DNA of 64,000 nucleotides from Radicibacter daui (GTDB lineage Bacteria > Pseudomonadota > Alphaproteobacteria > Radicibacterales > Radicibacteraceae), in assembly GCA_030657355.1 (NCBI GenBank), contig CP131056.1:699001-763000 (forward strand). Reading direction: 5' to 3'. Each line of letters opens with the position of its first letter. Position 1 is the stretch's first letter. This document shows, one piece after another, positions 55,358-64,000 of the stretch. The translations under genes were made by a program, and so were the position numbers. Below the pieces are notes generated by a model that was given only the letters and a program-made list of their open reading frames with translations, made no database searches and was not told the origin of the DNA.

Positions 55358-56956
55358 TTGTCGGTGAGCGTGTCACCGCTCGTGACGTGGATGTATAAAA
55401 GCCTTTTTCAAGATTTTTTGATATTGTTGTCTAGGGTAGGTTCGAAAAAGATGATAACGGAAGAAAATAAATTCTTCGAGGGTTTCAGTTGTGGTAGTAA
55501 ATACGGAATAATATTTGTTAATTTAATTAGAAGAATTGCTATGATATTTTCTGATGTGTTGGGGTTGGTAATTCCATTTTTTGTAATTAGAAAAAACTTC
55601 ATAGATGCATCTTTGTATATTTATAAAATGCAAGAAAATGGTACCGCTTCCAGGGTCGATACCGGAGTGGACTGGTATTTTATTTTAATATCAGTTGCTT
55701 TGGTTTTGATGATAATTCTCGGATTTTACGGTGAAAGAAAGAGTCTATGGGATGAAATATATGTTTATGTTCGTGCTTTTTTCTTTATGATTTTATTCGA
55801 TTTTGTTGTTCTGTTCACTGCTGGATACTCTGGCGGTGGTGTTTATTTTTTTTCTTTCTGGGTGTTCGCTTTTGTTTTCGTTTTGTTTATTCGGGCAATG
55901 TTCAAGGCGGTATTAAATCGCTTGGGGTTGTGGAGCATTGCGACTGTCGTCGTCGGAAGCGAGACGAATATAGAACATGCCGTTGAGGCGGTTAGTAAGC
56001 AGGCGACGGTAGGTTATGCCATCCGGGATGTTCTGGTGTTGACCGATCGGGGCAGTCTGCAGGGGAGCCTTGCTGTCGCTGGATACAATTCGACGTCGGC
56101 GTCGGATGTTGGCGATATCATCAATTATATTGAACGCCGTCCGGATGTTCATGTTGTCCTTGCGTCCGATGAGAGGTTTTCTGATGCCTTCTATAAAATT
56201 ACCGACTTTTTGGCCTCTCGTCCAAATACACTTGATTTACTTCCGAGTATAAAGGGGTTACCGCTTTACGGGACGGATATCATACATCTGTTCGGTGAAG
56301 AGATTTTGATGCTCAGGGTGCGGAATAACCTGAGTCGTCGTGTTCCAAAATTATTTAAAAGGGTGATGGACGTATTTATTTCTTTAATTATGATTCTTAT
56401 TCTTGCGCCAGTTTTTCTTTTTCTGGCACTGCTCATAAAGTCGGAAGATGGCGGGTCGCCAATCTATGTCCAAACCAGAGTTGGTCGGAACGGTAGACTT
56501 TTTAACTGTTACAAGTTTCGTAGTATGAAGGTTGACGCGGAGCAGGTTTTGTCTCGATGGCAAGGCGAAAATCCAGCACTGTTCGCTGAGTACAAGGCAG
56601 GAAATTTCAAACTCAGGAACGACCCGCGGATTACCAGAATTGGCCGCTTCATTCGTGCCCATAGTCTCGATGAGCTGCCGCAGCTCTTCAACGTGCTGTT
56701 GGGGCAGATGGCTCTGATTGGGCCTCGTCCATTAATTGAACGCGAAGTTCCGGATTATGGGGGGCGGATCATACATTACTATCGCACCCGGCCAGGAATA
56801 ACCGGCCTGTGGCAGGTCAGTGGGAGAAGCGAGACGACCTTTGTGGATCGTGCCGCCTATGATGAATGGTACGTAAAGAACTGGTCTGTTTGGCTGGATG
56901 TCGTAATTTTGATCAAGACCGTTCGGGTGGTATTGGGGCGAGGCGGCGCGTACTGA
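55358..56956 (+). CDS. Polyprenyl-phosphate sugar-1-phosphate transferase (WbaP/WcaJ type)
   Basis: The initiating enzyme of repeat-unit synthesis, transferring a sugar phosphate from a UDP-sugar to undecaprenyl phosphate. The 532-residue protein has four N-terminal membrane helices, a central Rossmann-like domain, one more helix ([21 protein letters not shown]), then the catalytic bacterial transferase domain with [39 protein letters not shown] and [14 protein letters not shown]. The N-terminal third is strikingly AT-rich. The start is unclear: GTG 55358, ATG 55391 or ATG 55451 all lack good ribosome binding sites. The sugar cannot be predicted. Confidence 0.9.
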   Translation: MSVSVSPLVTWMYKSLFQDFLILLSRVGSKKMITEENKFFEGFSCGSKYGIIFVNLIRRIAMIFSDVLGLVIPFFVIRKNFIDASLYIYKMQENGTASRVDTGVDWYFILISVALVLMIILGFYGERKSLWDEIYVYVRAFFFMILFDFVVLFTAGYSGGGVYFFSFWVFAFVFVLFIRAMFKAVLNRLGLWSIATVVVGSETNIEHAVEAVSKQATVGYAIRDVLVLTDRGSLQGSLAVAGYNSTSASDVGDIINYIERRPDVHVVLASDERFSDAFYKITDFLASRPNTLDLLPSIKGLPLYGTDIIHLFGEEILMLRVRNNLSRRVPKLFKRVMDVFISLIMILILAPVFLFLALLIKSEDGGSPIYVQTRVGRNGRLFNCYKFRSMKVDAEQVLSRWQGENPALFAEYKAGNFKLRNDPRITRIGRFIRAHSLDELPQLFNVLLGQMALIGPRPLIEREVPDYGGRIIHYYRTRPGITGLWQVSGRSETTFVDRAAYDEWYVKNWSVWLDVVILIKTVRVVLGRGGAY

Positions 56957-57087
56957 AAGATGTGGGCGCGGGTTGCAGCGGGCCTCCGGCTGCCGCTCAC
57001 GCGTTGCCGATTCTATATTAATTGGCGCGTCTGCCGTGTTCGGACAGGTTTTTGCGTATGACGCCGAAAGAGCCTTGGCGTTAAAAG

Positions 57088-58236
57088 TCAAACAGTAGAG
57101 GGAAACGTGAGGCCGGACTTGAAAATGCAGTCTTTTACGAAAGCCGAAAACTCGTCGCGGAATTTTTTCTCAGAGAACTGTTCGGCATTGTTCTGACACG
57201 TCGCAGCATTGAAATTATTGATATTTTCCTCAAACTTCTGGACGGCCAGCTGGATCGCTTCCGCGGTTTGTTGGGTGAAAAATACGCCGGTCGGATTGGG
57301 TTGGTCCAACGGAGTCACCGACTCCAAAACGCCGCCCCGGCCATATGCGATGACCGGGGCGCCGGCTGCTTGAGCCTCCACGGCAATGATGCCGAAATCC
57401 TCTTTGGCCGCAAATACAAAGGCACGGGCGCGCTGCATGAGATCTCGTAGCACCTCGTTTGGCTGGTAGCCGAGGACTTCGATATTGGGAGAGTTGGCAG
57501 CAAGTTCTTTGACGCGCTTGAACTCCGGACCATCTCCCACCACGACAAGGCGCCTGGATGGCAGGCTCCGAAAGGCTTCGACGATGAGTGCGATTTTTTT
57601 ATATGGAACCATCCGGGAGGCGGTCAGATAAAAATTGTCCCTGGTTTCACTGGGGGCAAATTTATGCACGGAGACCGGGGGGTAAATAATTTTGGCCTCT
57701 CGTCTATAGTATTTTTTTATGCGCTTAGCCACAAACTGAGAATTTGAGGCGTAGAAATCTACGAGATTCGCTGAATTCGTGTCCCAGCTTCTCAAATTAA
57801 AAAGTATAATGCGCGCCAGCATTCCTTTAAGGCCGCGTTCCCAACCTCGTTCTCGTAGGTATTCTTCTTGAAGATCCCATGCATAACGTACCGGACTATG
57901 ACAGTAACACACGTGAAGTTGCTCTGGGGAGGTTACTATTCCCTTTGCTACTGCATAGGAACTTGAAATTACGAGATCGTAATCTTCGAAGTTGAACTGC
58001 TGTATAGCAAAAGGGAAAAGAGGCAGGTATGTCCGATATTTCTTTCGGGCCATCGGCAGCTTCTGTATGAAACTTGTATGTGCCCGACGCCCGCCTAGGA
58101 AATGGCGGTTGTGGTCATCTAAAAAATCTACAAGTGAAAACAGCTCGGCCTGCGGGAAAAGCTTCAGAATTTGTTCGAGAACACGCTCTGCACCAGCGTA
58201 GACTACCAGCCAGTCGTGAACGATAGCGACCCGCAT
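57088..58236 (-). CDS. GT4-family glycosyltransferase
   Basis: A GT-B fold retaining glycosyltransferase of 382 residues. The N-terminus MRVAIVHDWLVVYAGAERVL has the Gly-rich acceptor loop; PVRYAWDLQEEYLRERG is typical of mannosyl- or glycosyltransferases of exopolysaccharide loci. The donor-binding domain shows ASRMVPYKKI, VVVGDGPE and the EX7E motif within EDFGIIAVEAQAAGAPVIAY. It probably adds a sugar to the lipid-linked intermediate begun by the adjacent, convergent sugar transferase. Donor and acceptor are unknown. Last gene of the island. Confidence 0.9.
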   Translation of the reverse strand: MRVAIVHDWLVVYAGAERVLEQILKLFPQAELFSLVDFLDDHNRHFLGGRRAHTSFIQKLPMARKKYRTYLPLFPFAIQQFNFEDYDLVISSSYAVAKGIVTSPEQLHVCYCHSPVRYAWDLQEEYLRERGWERGLKGMLARIILFNLRSWDTNSANLVDFYASNSQFVAKRIKKYYRREAKIIYPPVSVHKFAPSETRDNFYLTASRMVPYKKIALIVEAFRSLPSRRLVVVGDGPEFKRVKELAANSPNIEVLGYQPNEVLRDLMQRARAFVFAAKEDFGIIAVEAQAAGAPVIAYGRGGVLESVTPLDQPNPTGVFFTQQTAEAIQLAVQKFEENINNFNAATCQNNAEQFSEKKFRDEFSAFVKDCIFKSGLTFPSTV

Positions 58237-58346
58237 TTGTCGGACTTGCTCCTGGGAAATCGTGTTGCATCACCTTCAAACCTATATCTGTCAGATTGTC
58301 TACCGGCTACCTGCCCTGGCCGGACGGGCAACTACTCATCTACCGA

Positions 58347-58784
58347 TTAGCTCTCCACCCCCATCCTCATCAAAATCCGCTCGGCGCTATCGTTCCACAC
58401 CTCCATCCGGGTGATGAGGCCGTTGGTCACTTCGTAGCGGTCGACATAGCGGTTGCCTTCGAACGGCGTGCCGTCAGGCCATTCGCCGTAGAGTGTGCCG
58501 AGATTGTAGACGACGGTATGGCCGTCTCCCCCGGCGACGTCGGTGCGCTCCATGCGCTTCTTCACCCACTTGTAGCGCCGGGCGTTGAAGGCGGCGGTGT
58601 CGGCCGGGCCGGTCATTTCGCGCCCGCCGGTGAAGGTCACCCGCATGCCGGAGGCGACATAGCGCATGGCGCTCTCCGGGTCGGGGATCATCACCGTCTC
58701 CAGGAACAGCCGCACCGTCTCCGCATCGCGCGCCAGAGTCGCGTCCTTGTCTTCGCTCTTCGTTACCCCGGTTGCCGCGGTCAT
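58347..58784 (-). CDS. NTF2-like (SnoaL-type) small protein
   Basis: A 145-residue protein with the NTF2/SnoaL cone fold pattern: an N-terminal helix (DAETVRLFLETVMIPDPESAM), MRYVASGMRVTFTGG, and C-terminal strands NRYVDRYEVTNGLITRMEVWND. Relatives are isomerases, hydrolases or ligand-binding proteins; the catalytic residue cannot be identified. Return to high GC shows that it lies outside the polysaccharide island. It is divergent from the amidohydrolase gene across a 14-bp inverted repeat and may belong to that catabolic unit. Confidence 0.75.
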   Translation of the reverse strand: MTAATGVTKSEDKDATLARDAETVRLFLETVMIPDPESAMRYVASGMRVTFTGGREMTGPADTAAFNARRYKWVKKRMERTDVAGGDGHTVVYNLGTLYGEWPDGTPFEGNRYVDRYEVTNGLITRMEVWNDSAERILMRMGVES

Positions 58785-58832
58785 TCCTTTAATCTCCTTG
58801 AAGCACCTGTTTTTCCTGAGGCTTGTTGTTCG

Positions 58833-58870
58833 TCAGCATATTGCATGCAGGAGTGTATGCAATATGCTGA
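58833..58870. promoter_or_regulatory. Large inverted repeat in the NTF2-like/amidohydrolase divergent promoter
   Basis: TCAGCATATTGCAT-N10-ATGCAATATGCTGA is a perfect 14-bp inverted repeat. It contains GntR-like half-sites (TTGCATGCA and TGTATGCAA) and lies 83 bp upstream of the amidohydrolase start and 49 bp from the NTF2-like start. Most likely an operator for both directions. Confidence 0.6.
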
Positions 58871-58952
58871 GGCGGTTTAAGGGGCTTGTCGGCGTTACCG
58901 GAAGGGGCTGGCGGCAAGAGCCGTAACCGGGAGCGGCGAAGAGGAGGGGTTG

Positions 58953-60233
58953 GTGGATCTGGTTTTGCGCAATCTTCTGCTGGCGCCGGGTCGTAGTGGC
59001 GGCGTGGGGAAGGCTGGCATTGGCGCCGGTGTCAACGGTGGGCCAGTCGACATCGCCATTGCCGGCGGGCGCATCGCCGCGCTGGCGCCGCATGACGACG
59101 GCGCTTTTGTCGGCGCGGCGCAGGAGCATGATCTCGGTGGCCTGCTCGCCCTGCCGGGCTTCATCGAAACCCATATCCATCTCGACAAGGCCTGCATTCT
59201 GGAGCGCTGCCCGCTCCATCACGGCACGCTGGCCGAGGCGATCAGCCTGACGGCTACCGCCAAGGCGGCTTTTACCGAAGAGGATATCGAGGTCCGCGGG
59301 GCGCGGGTGATCGAGAAGGCGATCGCCCAGGGCACCATGCGCCTGCGCACCCATGTGGAGATCGATCCCGGCATCGGTCTTGCCGGTTTTCATGCCGTGC
59401 AGCGCCTTGCCGAACGTTATCGCTGGGCCGTGCAGATCGAGATCTGCGTCTTTCCGCAGGAAGGCCTGCTGAATCGGCCCGGAACGGAAGAGCTGCTGGT
59501 AACGGCGCTGGAAGAGGGAGCGCGGCTGCTGGGCGGCTGCCCCTATACCGACAGCGATCCCGAAGGCCAGATCATCCGGCTCTTTGCCCTTGCCCGCCGT
59601 TTCGATGTCGATCTCGATTTCCATCTGGATTTTGACCTCGACCCGAAGGGCATGACCATCGAGGCGGTGTGCGACGCTACCGACGCCGCCGGTTGGGGCG
59701 GGCGGGTCACCATCGGCCATGCCAGCAAACTTTCCGCCCTGCCGCCGGCGGACCTCACCCGCATCGCCCGCCGCATGGCAGCCTCCGGTGTTGCGCTCAC
59801 CGTGCTGCCGGCCACCGATCTGTTCCTGATGGGGCGCGGGCACGATCATCTGGTGCCGCGCGGCATGGCGCCGGCGCACCGGCTGCTGGCCGAGGGCGTC
59901 AATTGCTCACTCTCCACCAACAATGTGCTGAACCCCTTCACCCCCTTCGGCGATCTGTCGCTGACGCGCATGGCCAATCTTTATGCCAACATCGCCCAGC
60001 TCGGCCGCCCGGCGGAGATGGCCGAGTGTCTGGAGATGGTTACCAGCCGCTCCGCCCGGCTGATGAACCTTGCCGATTACGGCATCGCCGTCGGTAATCC
60101 GGCCGACCTTGTGCTGGTCGATTGCAAGCAGCCCTGGCAGGCGGTGGCGGAAATTGCGCCGCCGCTGATGGGTTTTCATCGTGGCCGGTTGACCTTCGAG
60201 CGTCCGCGGACGCGCCTTTATCCCCCTTCCTGA
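58953..60233 (+). CDS. Amidohydrolase of the cytosine-deaminase-like family
   Basis: A metal-dependent hydrolase of 426 residues in a TIM-barrel amidohydrolase fold. It shows the N-terminal beta segment VDLVLRN, HIHLDK (metal His pair), RTHVEID, LDFHLDFDLD, VTIGHASKL and STNNVLNPFTPFGD with the late metal-ligand region. The HxHLDK and TNN.LNPFTPFG motifs match cytosine deaminase and related deaminases acting on cyclic amides. The substrate is not settled. GTG 58953 lies 5 nt after AGGAGG; TTG 58950 is in frame but too close. It is followed after 18 bp by an amidase gene, presumably one operon. Confidence 0.85.
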   Translation: MDLVLRNLLLAPGRSGGVGKAGIGAGVNGGPVDIAIAGGRIAALAPHDDGAFVGAAQEHDLGGLLALPGFIETHIHLDKACILERCPLHHGTLAEAISLTATAKAAFTEEDIEVRGARVIEKAIAQGTMRLRTHVEIDPGIGLAGFHAVQRLAERYRWAVQIEICVFPQEGLLNRPGTEELLVTALEEGARLLGGCPYTDSDPEGQIIRLFALARRFDVDLDFHLDFDLDPKGMTIEAVCDATDAAGWGGRVTIGHASKLSALPPADLTRIARRMAASGVALTVLPATDLFLMGRGHDHLVPRGMAPAHRLLAEGVNCSLSTNNVLNPFTPFGDLSLTRMANLYANIAQLGRPAEMAECLEMVTSRSARLMNLADYGIAVGNPADLVLVDCKQPWQAVAEIAPPLMGFHRGRLTFERPRTRLYPPS

Positions 60234-60251
60234 CCTGACCAAGGGCACCCC

Positions 60252-61454
60252 ATGACCGGCACCGAAACGGCAGTTCTGGACGACAACCTCGGGGCCTTTG
60301 CCACCCGGCTGGAGCTGGCACCCACAGCCAGCGGCCCGCTCGACGGGCTGACATTCGCCGCCAAGGATCTGTTCGCCGTTGCAGGCTATATAACCGGCGC
60401 CGGCAATCCGCGCTGGAAGGCAACGCATCCACCCGCCCGCGAAACCGCGCCGGCGATCGCCCGCCTGCTGGCCGCGGGAGCGGGCCTTGCCGGCATGACG
60501 CACACCGACGAGCTGGCCTACAGCCTGATGGGCGAGAATGCCCATTACGGCACGCCGCTCAATCCGGCAGCGCCCGGGCGCGTGCCCGGTGGTTCTTCCA
60601 GCGGATCGGCCTCAGCGGTAGCCGGAGGGGCAGTGGATTTTGCCCTCGGCACCGATACCGGCGGTTCCGTGCGGTTGCCGGCGAGTTTTTGCGGCATTCT
60701 CGGCCTGCGCCCCACCCATGGCCGCCTGCCTCTTGCCGCCGCGGTGCCGCTTGCCCCGTCCTTCGATACTTGCGGCGTGCTGGCGCGGGATATTGGCGTG
60801 TTGACGCTGGCCGCGCAGGCACTCGGCCTTGGGGCACTACCAGAGGAGGAACTGCCGGTCTCTCGCCTGCTGGTGCCGGAGGATTTGTGGGGTGCCGCAG
60901 GGCCGGCGGTGAGTGACGTGCTGCGGCCGTTCTTGCAAAAGCTCGGACCGCTAGCGGGTGGTTTGCCGCTTGAAACCATCACCCTGGCACCGCAAGGCCT
61001 GCCGGCCTGGCGCGAGGTCTTCCGCATCGCCCAGGCTGCCGAGGCCTGGCAGTCGCATGGCGGCTGGATCAGCAGCACCGATCCGGGTTTGGGCCCGGGT
61101 GTGCGCGAGCGTTTTGAGGCGGCATCGAAACTGGAGGCTGTCGCCGTGGTGGCGGCTACTGCCGAGCGGGAGCTGATCCGGGGTTATCTCGAGCGCCTGC
61201 TCTCCGGCGGGGCGGTTTTGTGTTTTCCCACGGCGCCGGGCCCGGCGCCCTTGCGCGGCGGTGATCCGGCTGCGCTGGACCGGTACCGTGCAAACGCGCT
61301 GGCCCTGCTGTGTCCGGCCGGGCTCGGCGGTTTGCCGCAGATATCGCTGCCGCTGGGGGCGGTAGAGGGCGCGCCGGTCGGCCTTTCCCTCGTGGCGGCT
61401 GCCGGCGGGGACGAGCTGCTGCTCGCGCTGGCCGCCCGCTTGCTGGCGGCCTAA
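60252..61454 (+). CDS. Amidase signature family hydrolase
   Basis: A Ser-cisSer-Lys amidohydrolase of 400 residues. The catalytic lysine is in FAAKDLF (about residue 38), the signature is VPGGSSSGSASAVAGGAVDF and the nucleophile lies in GTDTGGSVRLPAS. The family hydrolyses amides, carbamates or ureides to acid and ammonia. Coupling to a cyclic-amide deaminase suggests stepwise breakdown of a nitrogen-rich ring compound, but the substrate is inferred from context only. Its 3' end overlaps the convergent GNAT gene by 4 bp. Confidence 0.88.
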   Translation: MTGTETAVLDDNLGAFATRLELAPTASGPLDGLTFAAKDLFAVAGYITGAGNPRWKATHPPARETAPAIARLLAAGAGLAGMTHTDELAYSLMGENAHYGTPLNPAAPGRVPGGSSSGSASAVAGGAVDFALGTDTGGSVRLPASFCGILGLRPTHGRLPLAAAVPLAPSFDTCGVLARDIGVLTLAAQALGLGALPEEELPVSRLLVPEDLWGAAGPAVSDVLRPFLQKLGPLAGGLPLETITLAPQGLPAWREVFRIAQAAEAWQSHGGWISSTDPGLGPGVRERFEAASKLEAVAVVAATAERELIRGYLERLLSGGAVLCFPTAPGPAPLRGGDPAALDRYRANALALLCPAGLGGLPQISLPLGAVEGAPVGLSLVAAAGGDELLLALAARLLAA

Positions 61455-61969
61455 AGCAGGTCGTGCACCATCAAGATGGCGTCGGCGTCATAATCCTTCA
61501 GCGCGGCCACGATTGCCGGGTCGGTGTGCTCGGCAAAACCGGTTCGGCGCCAGTAGTCGCGCGCCGCGGAAATCGCGGTCAATGACAGGCTGGCAAAACC
61601 CTCGCGGCGGGCATGGCCGGCAATGGCATCGACAATGCGCCGGGCAGCGCCAAAGCCGCGCGCCGTTTCATCCAGCGCGATGTCATGGATGTAGAAGGTG
61701 TCGGTGCGCGCCGGCAGGCCGCCCATCAGCTGATTGAGCTTCGGCGGGGCGCCGAGGCGCCAGGGGTGGCTCAGCGCATAACCGGCAAGGCTGCCATCGT
61801 CATTTTCCAGCACGAAGCAGCCGGCGGGATAGAGCACCAGTTTCTCGGCCAGCACCTCGATCGTCTCGGGATAATCGGGGTGGATCAGGTCGGCAAGGCG
61901 GCTGACTTCATGCAGGTCCAGCGGGCTCATGGGGGCCCAGGAAGGGGCCGAGATGGCAAGTGCGCTCAT
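61451..61969 (-). CDS. GNAT-family N-acetyltransferase
   Basis: An acetyl-CoA-dependent acetyltransferase of 172 residues. The GNAT core is visible: CFVLENDDGSLAGYALSHPW (strands 2-3), FYIHDIALDETARGFGAARRIV (strand 4 and pyrophosphate loop, variant of RxxGxG/A) and LSLTAISAARDYWRRTGF. The substrate (amine, amino acid or protein N-terminus) is unknown. The stop overlaps that of the amidase gene, so no terminator separates them. Confidence 0.87.
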   Translation of the reverse strand: MSALAISAPSWAPMSPLDLHEVSRLADLIHPDYPETIEVLAEKLVLYPAGCFVLENDDGSLAGYALSHPWRLGAPPKLNQLMGGLPARTDTFYIHDIALDETARGFGAARRIVDAIAGHARREGFASLSLTAISAARDYWRRTGFAEHTDPAIVAALKDYDADAILMVHDLL

Positions 61970-62232
61970 ATGGAAACGGTTTCAGCTACAGGTTACCCGA
62001 AAAGGCGGCCGGGAACGGCGCCATCCGGGCGGTCAAGGGGAGGCCGGGCACAAAGGTATCCCTGCGGCGAAAACCGCCGCCCGGCACCCGTACATGCTCC
62101 GTAATGTGTAGCGCTTGGCTAGCGGGTGCCCGGCTTCCTGTAAAGAGCACGCAAGTGCATAGCCGCCCTGCCGTGAGCAGCTTCACAGGTTACGTAAAAT
62201 TGAAGCTATTTCCGCAGAGTTTCAGCCGGGTT
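61970..62232. other. Intergenic region between GNAT and threonine aldolase genes
   Basis: This 263-bp gap has no convincing gene. An imperfect inverted repeat with GGCACCCG / CGGGTGCC arms about 45 nt apart lies near 62085-62135. No terminator with a T tract is evident. Confidence 0.4.
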
Positions 62233-63306
62233 TCAGCTTTCGGCCACGGCCTTGATATCGCTGGCAAGTTCGTCCACACGCGCCGGGCTTGCATCCCAGG
62301 CGAACATGAAGCGGGCGCCGCCGCCGATGAAGGTATAAAAGCGCCAGCCGCGGGCCCGCAGCTTTTCCAGCACCCCTTCCGGCGCACGCAGGAACACGGC
62401 ATTCGCCTCCACCGGGAACATCAGCTCCACACCGGGCACATCGGCAATCTGCGCGGCAAGGCGTTTGGCGCAATGGTTGCTGTGGCGGGCATTGCTGATC
62501 CAGGCGCCGGTTTCCATCAGCCCGACCCAGGGCGCCGCCAGAAAACGCATCTTGGAGGCAAGCTGCCCCGCCTGCTTGCAGCGATAGTCAAAATCCTCCG
62601 CCAGCACCGGGTTGAAGAACAGCACCGCCTCGCCCACGCCCATGCCGTTCTTGGTGCCGCCGAAACACAAGACGTCGACGCCGGATTGCCAGGTCATCTC
62701 CGCCGGGCTGCAACCCAGATGCGCGCAGGCATTGGCAAAGCGTGCGCCGTCCATATGTAGCTTGAGGCCCAGCTCGCGGCAGGTGGCCGAAATCGCGCGG
62801 ATTTCCGCAAGGCTATAGACCTGCCCCGTCTCGGTGGACTGGGTGATGGTGACGACCCGCGGCTTGGGATAGTGGATATCCTGCCGCTTGAGCGCCACCT
62901 CGCGGATCGAGTCCGGCGTCAGCTTGCCGCCGGGGCTGGCGGCAACCAGCAGCTTGGAGCCGTTGGAGAAAAATTCTGGCGCGCCGCACTCGTCGGTTTC
63001 CACATGGGCACTCTCGGCGCAGATGACGCTGTGATAGCTCTGGCAAAGAGCCGAGAGGGCCAGAGAGTTGGCTGCCGTGCCGTTGAAGACGAAGAAGATT
63101 TCGCAGTTGGTTTCGAACAGCTGGCGAAAGGCGTCGGAGGCACGCTGCGTCCACGGGTCCTCGCCATAGGCCGGGGCATAACCGCTATTGGCCTCGGCCA
63201 TTGCCGCCCAGGCCTCCGGGCAGATGCCGGAATAATTGTCCGAAGCGAATTGCTGCGGCTGAGGGATGGCGCCGGCCACCGGGCGGGTTTGCGACTGAAC
63301 GGTCAT
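62233..63306 (-). CDS. ltaE: Threonine aldolase family PLP enzyme
   Basis: A PLP-dependent lyase of 357 residues that cleaves L-threonine or allo-threonine (and often other beta-hydroxy amino acids) to glycine and an aldehyde. Family signs: FASDNYSGICPEAW at the N-terminus, FVFNGTAANSLAL, LKLHMDGARFANA with the Asp that pairs with the pyridine nitrogen, and FGGTKNGMGVGEAV with the PLP lysine. The start ATG 63306 is set by GAAGGAGGACAGC immediately upstream, although the frame is open to 63387. An XRE-cupin regulator lies 52 bp upstream on the same strand. Confidence 0.91.
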   Translation of the reverse strand: MTVQSQTRPVAGAIPQPQQFASDNYSGICPEAWAAMAEANSGYAPAYGEDPWTQRASDAFRQLFETNCEIFFVFNGTAANSLALSALCQSYHSVICAESAHVETDECGAPEFFSNGSKLLVAASPGGKLTPDSIREVALKRQDIHYPKPRVVTITQSTETGQVYSLAEIRAISATCRELGLKLHMDGARFANACAHLGCSPAEMTWQSGVDVLCFGGTKNGMGVGEAVLFFNPVLAEDFDYRCKQAGQLASKMRFLAAPWVGLMETGAWISNARHSNHCAKRLAAQIADVPGVELMFPVEANAVFLRAPEGVLEKLRARGWRFYTFIGGGARFMFAWDASPARVDELASDIKAVAES

Positions 63307-63358
63307 GCTGTCCTCCTTCGAGAGGCCGCAACATGCAGCATCACGGATTATTTGTCCA

Positions 63359-63973
63359 CTATATCGGAATATCCGCCATGGCGACAATCATCAGCGCCCG
63401 GGCCGGCTGGTCGGAGCGGTTGTGGATGGCGTGGGGCACATCCACGGCATAACGCGCCGTCGCGCCGGCCCCCACGCTGTTTTCCTCCGCGCCGGAGCGC
63501 ACTTCCAGGATGCCGTCCAGTACGGTCAGATGTTCGGTGGCGCCGGGCGCGTGCGGATCGGAGATAAGGGCGCCGCCCGGCGCCATTTCCAGCTCGTACC
63601 ACTCCATGCGCGACGAGTTGGCGGCAGGGCTCAGGATGCGCAGCAGGCAGCGGCCATCCTCGCTTTTGATCTCGGGCGTGAAGTGGCGCGGCACGATTTC
63701 CATCGCCCGCCGCGCACTGCCGCTATGGCCTTCCACCAGCGCGGAAAGGTCGAGCCCCAGCGCCCGTGTCAGGTTCCACAGCGTGGCGAAGGTGGGGTTG
63801 GTCTGCCCGCGTTCAATCTGGCTCAGCATGGAGCGCGAGACGCCGGAAAGCGCCGCCAGATCATCCAGCGTCAGCTTGCGCTTCTTGCGGATCTGCTGCA
63901 GGCGGGGGCCAAGAAGGGGCGGGTCGAAGCTCACCGGAATTCCACTATGCTGGAGAAAATTTCCGCTGATCAT
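63359..63973 (-). CDS. XRE-family regulator with C-terminal cupin
   Basis: A transcription factor of 204 residues. It has an N-terminal HTH_3 domain (LQQIRKKRKLTLDDLAALSG and SRSMLSQIERGQTNPTFATL) and a C-terminal cupin_2 sensor (GATEHLTVLDGILEVRSG, VPHAIHNRSDQPARAL). Such regulators commonly control adjacent amino-acid or polyamine metabolism genes, and the threonine aldolase 52 bp downstream is the obvious candidate. ATG 63973 is the longest start; GTG 63934 after GGAATTCC is an alternative. The region upstream leaves the window. Confidence 0.88.
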   Translation of the reverse strand: MISGNFLQHSGIPVSFDPPLLGPRLQQIRKKRKLTLDDLAALSGVSRSMLSQIERGQTNPTFATLWNLTRALGLDLSALVEGHSGSARRAMEIVPRHFTPEIKSEDGRCLLRILSPAANSSRMEWYELEMAPGGALISDPHAPGATEHLTVLDGILEVRSGAEENSVGAGATARYAVDVPHAIHNRSDQPARALMIVAMADIPI

Positions 63974-64000
63974 ACGCCTTCGCAGACGGCCCGGCCATCC

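Overview
This 64 kb window is chromosomal DNA from a GC-rich alphaproteobacterium. A Rhodospirillales-type organism is my best guess; I cannot name the genus. The evidence is uniformly high GC3 coding, PAS_5- and IalB-like proteins, a TAXI-TRAP operon with DUF1850, CUT1 sugar operons and several chemoreceptors. I see no rRNA, tRNA, CRISPR array, insertion sequence or prophage. Most genes are ordinary housekeeping and transport genes, interrupted by one AT-richer exopolysaccharide island (about 48.4-58.3 kb).

Layout. 0-7.4 kb: 3' part of secA, cdd, a heparinase II/III-like protein, dps, a cytochrome c, an IalB-like protein and an ArsC/Spx-like protein. 7.4-9.2 kb: two adjacent genes for an unrecognised protein family; they align with each other over their full length and look like a diverged tandem duplication. 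9.2-13.6 kb: nudC, a glycine-zipper lipoprotein and two paralogous soluble receptors with a short N-terminal MCP signalling tip and a C-terminal Cache-like sensor. 14-31 kb: a UbiH/UbiM-type hydroxylase, uvrB with a near-consensus LexA box, tonB with a Fur-like site, DUF1203, GST, an RlmI-type methyltransferase, a membrane dCache chemoreceptor, rimO, a PAS protein, an RluA-type pseudouridine synthase, a globin-coupled chemoreceptor and a creatinase-like M24 protein. 30-33.5 kb: an SDR and a PhyH-type dioxygenase, divergent from a LacI regulator. 33.5-36 kb: trpS preceded by a 16-codon leader ORF with tandem Trp codons, then gcdH. 36-39.7 kb: TAXI binding protein, fused TRAP permease and DUF1850. 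39.8-48.5 kb: a CUT1 sugar ABC transporter with D-lyxose/mannose isomerase, a divergent LacI regulator, an e(P4)-like phosphatase and an aldose epimerase-like protein. 48.8-58.2 kb: a yjbEFH/gfc-like polysaccharide export set with a large SLBB protein, a polyprenyl-phosphate sugar transferase and a GT4 glycosyltransferase. 58.3-64 kb: an NTF2-like protein, an amidohydrolase-amidase pair, GNAT, a threonine aldolase and an XRE-cupin regulator.

The strongest lead is the trpS leader. A leader peptide with a Trp-Trp pair lies on the same strand 125 nt upstream of a trpS whose sequence resembles the auxiliary or Firmicutes-type enzyme. The RNA between them has mutually exclusive complementary segments (1:2, 2:3, 3:4) as expected for ribosome-mediated attenuation, plus a small hairpin over the trpS ribosome binding site. 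Other leads are the tandem unknown family, the inverted-architecture receptor pair, a 14-bp inverted repeat between the NTF2-like and amidohydrolase genes, paired palindromes upstream of the M24 gene, and the incomplete polysaccharide export island.
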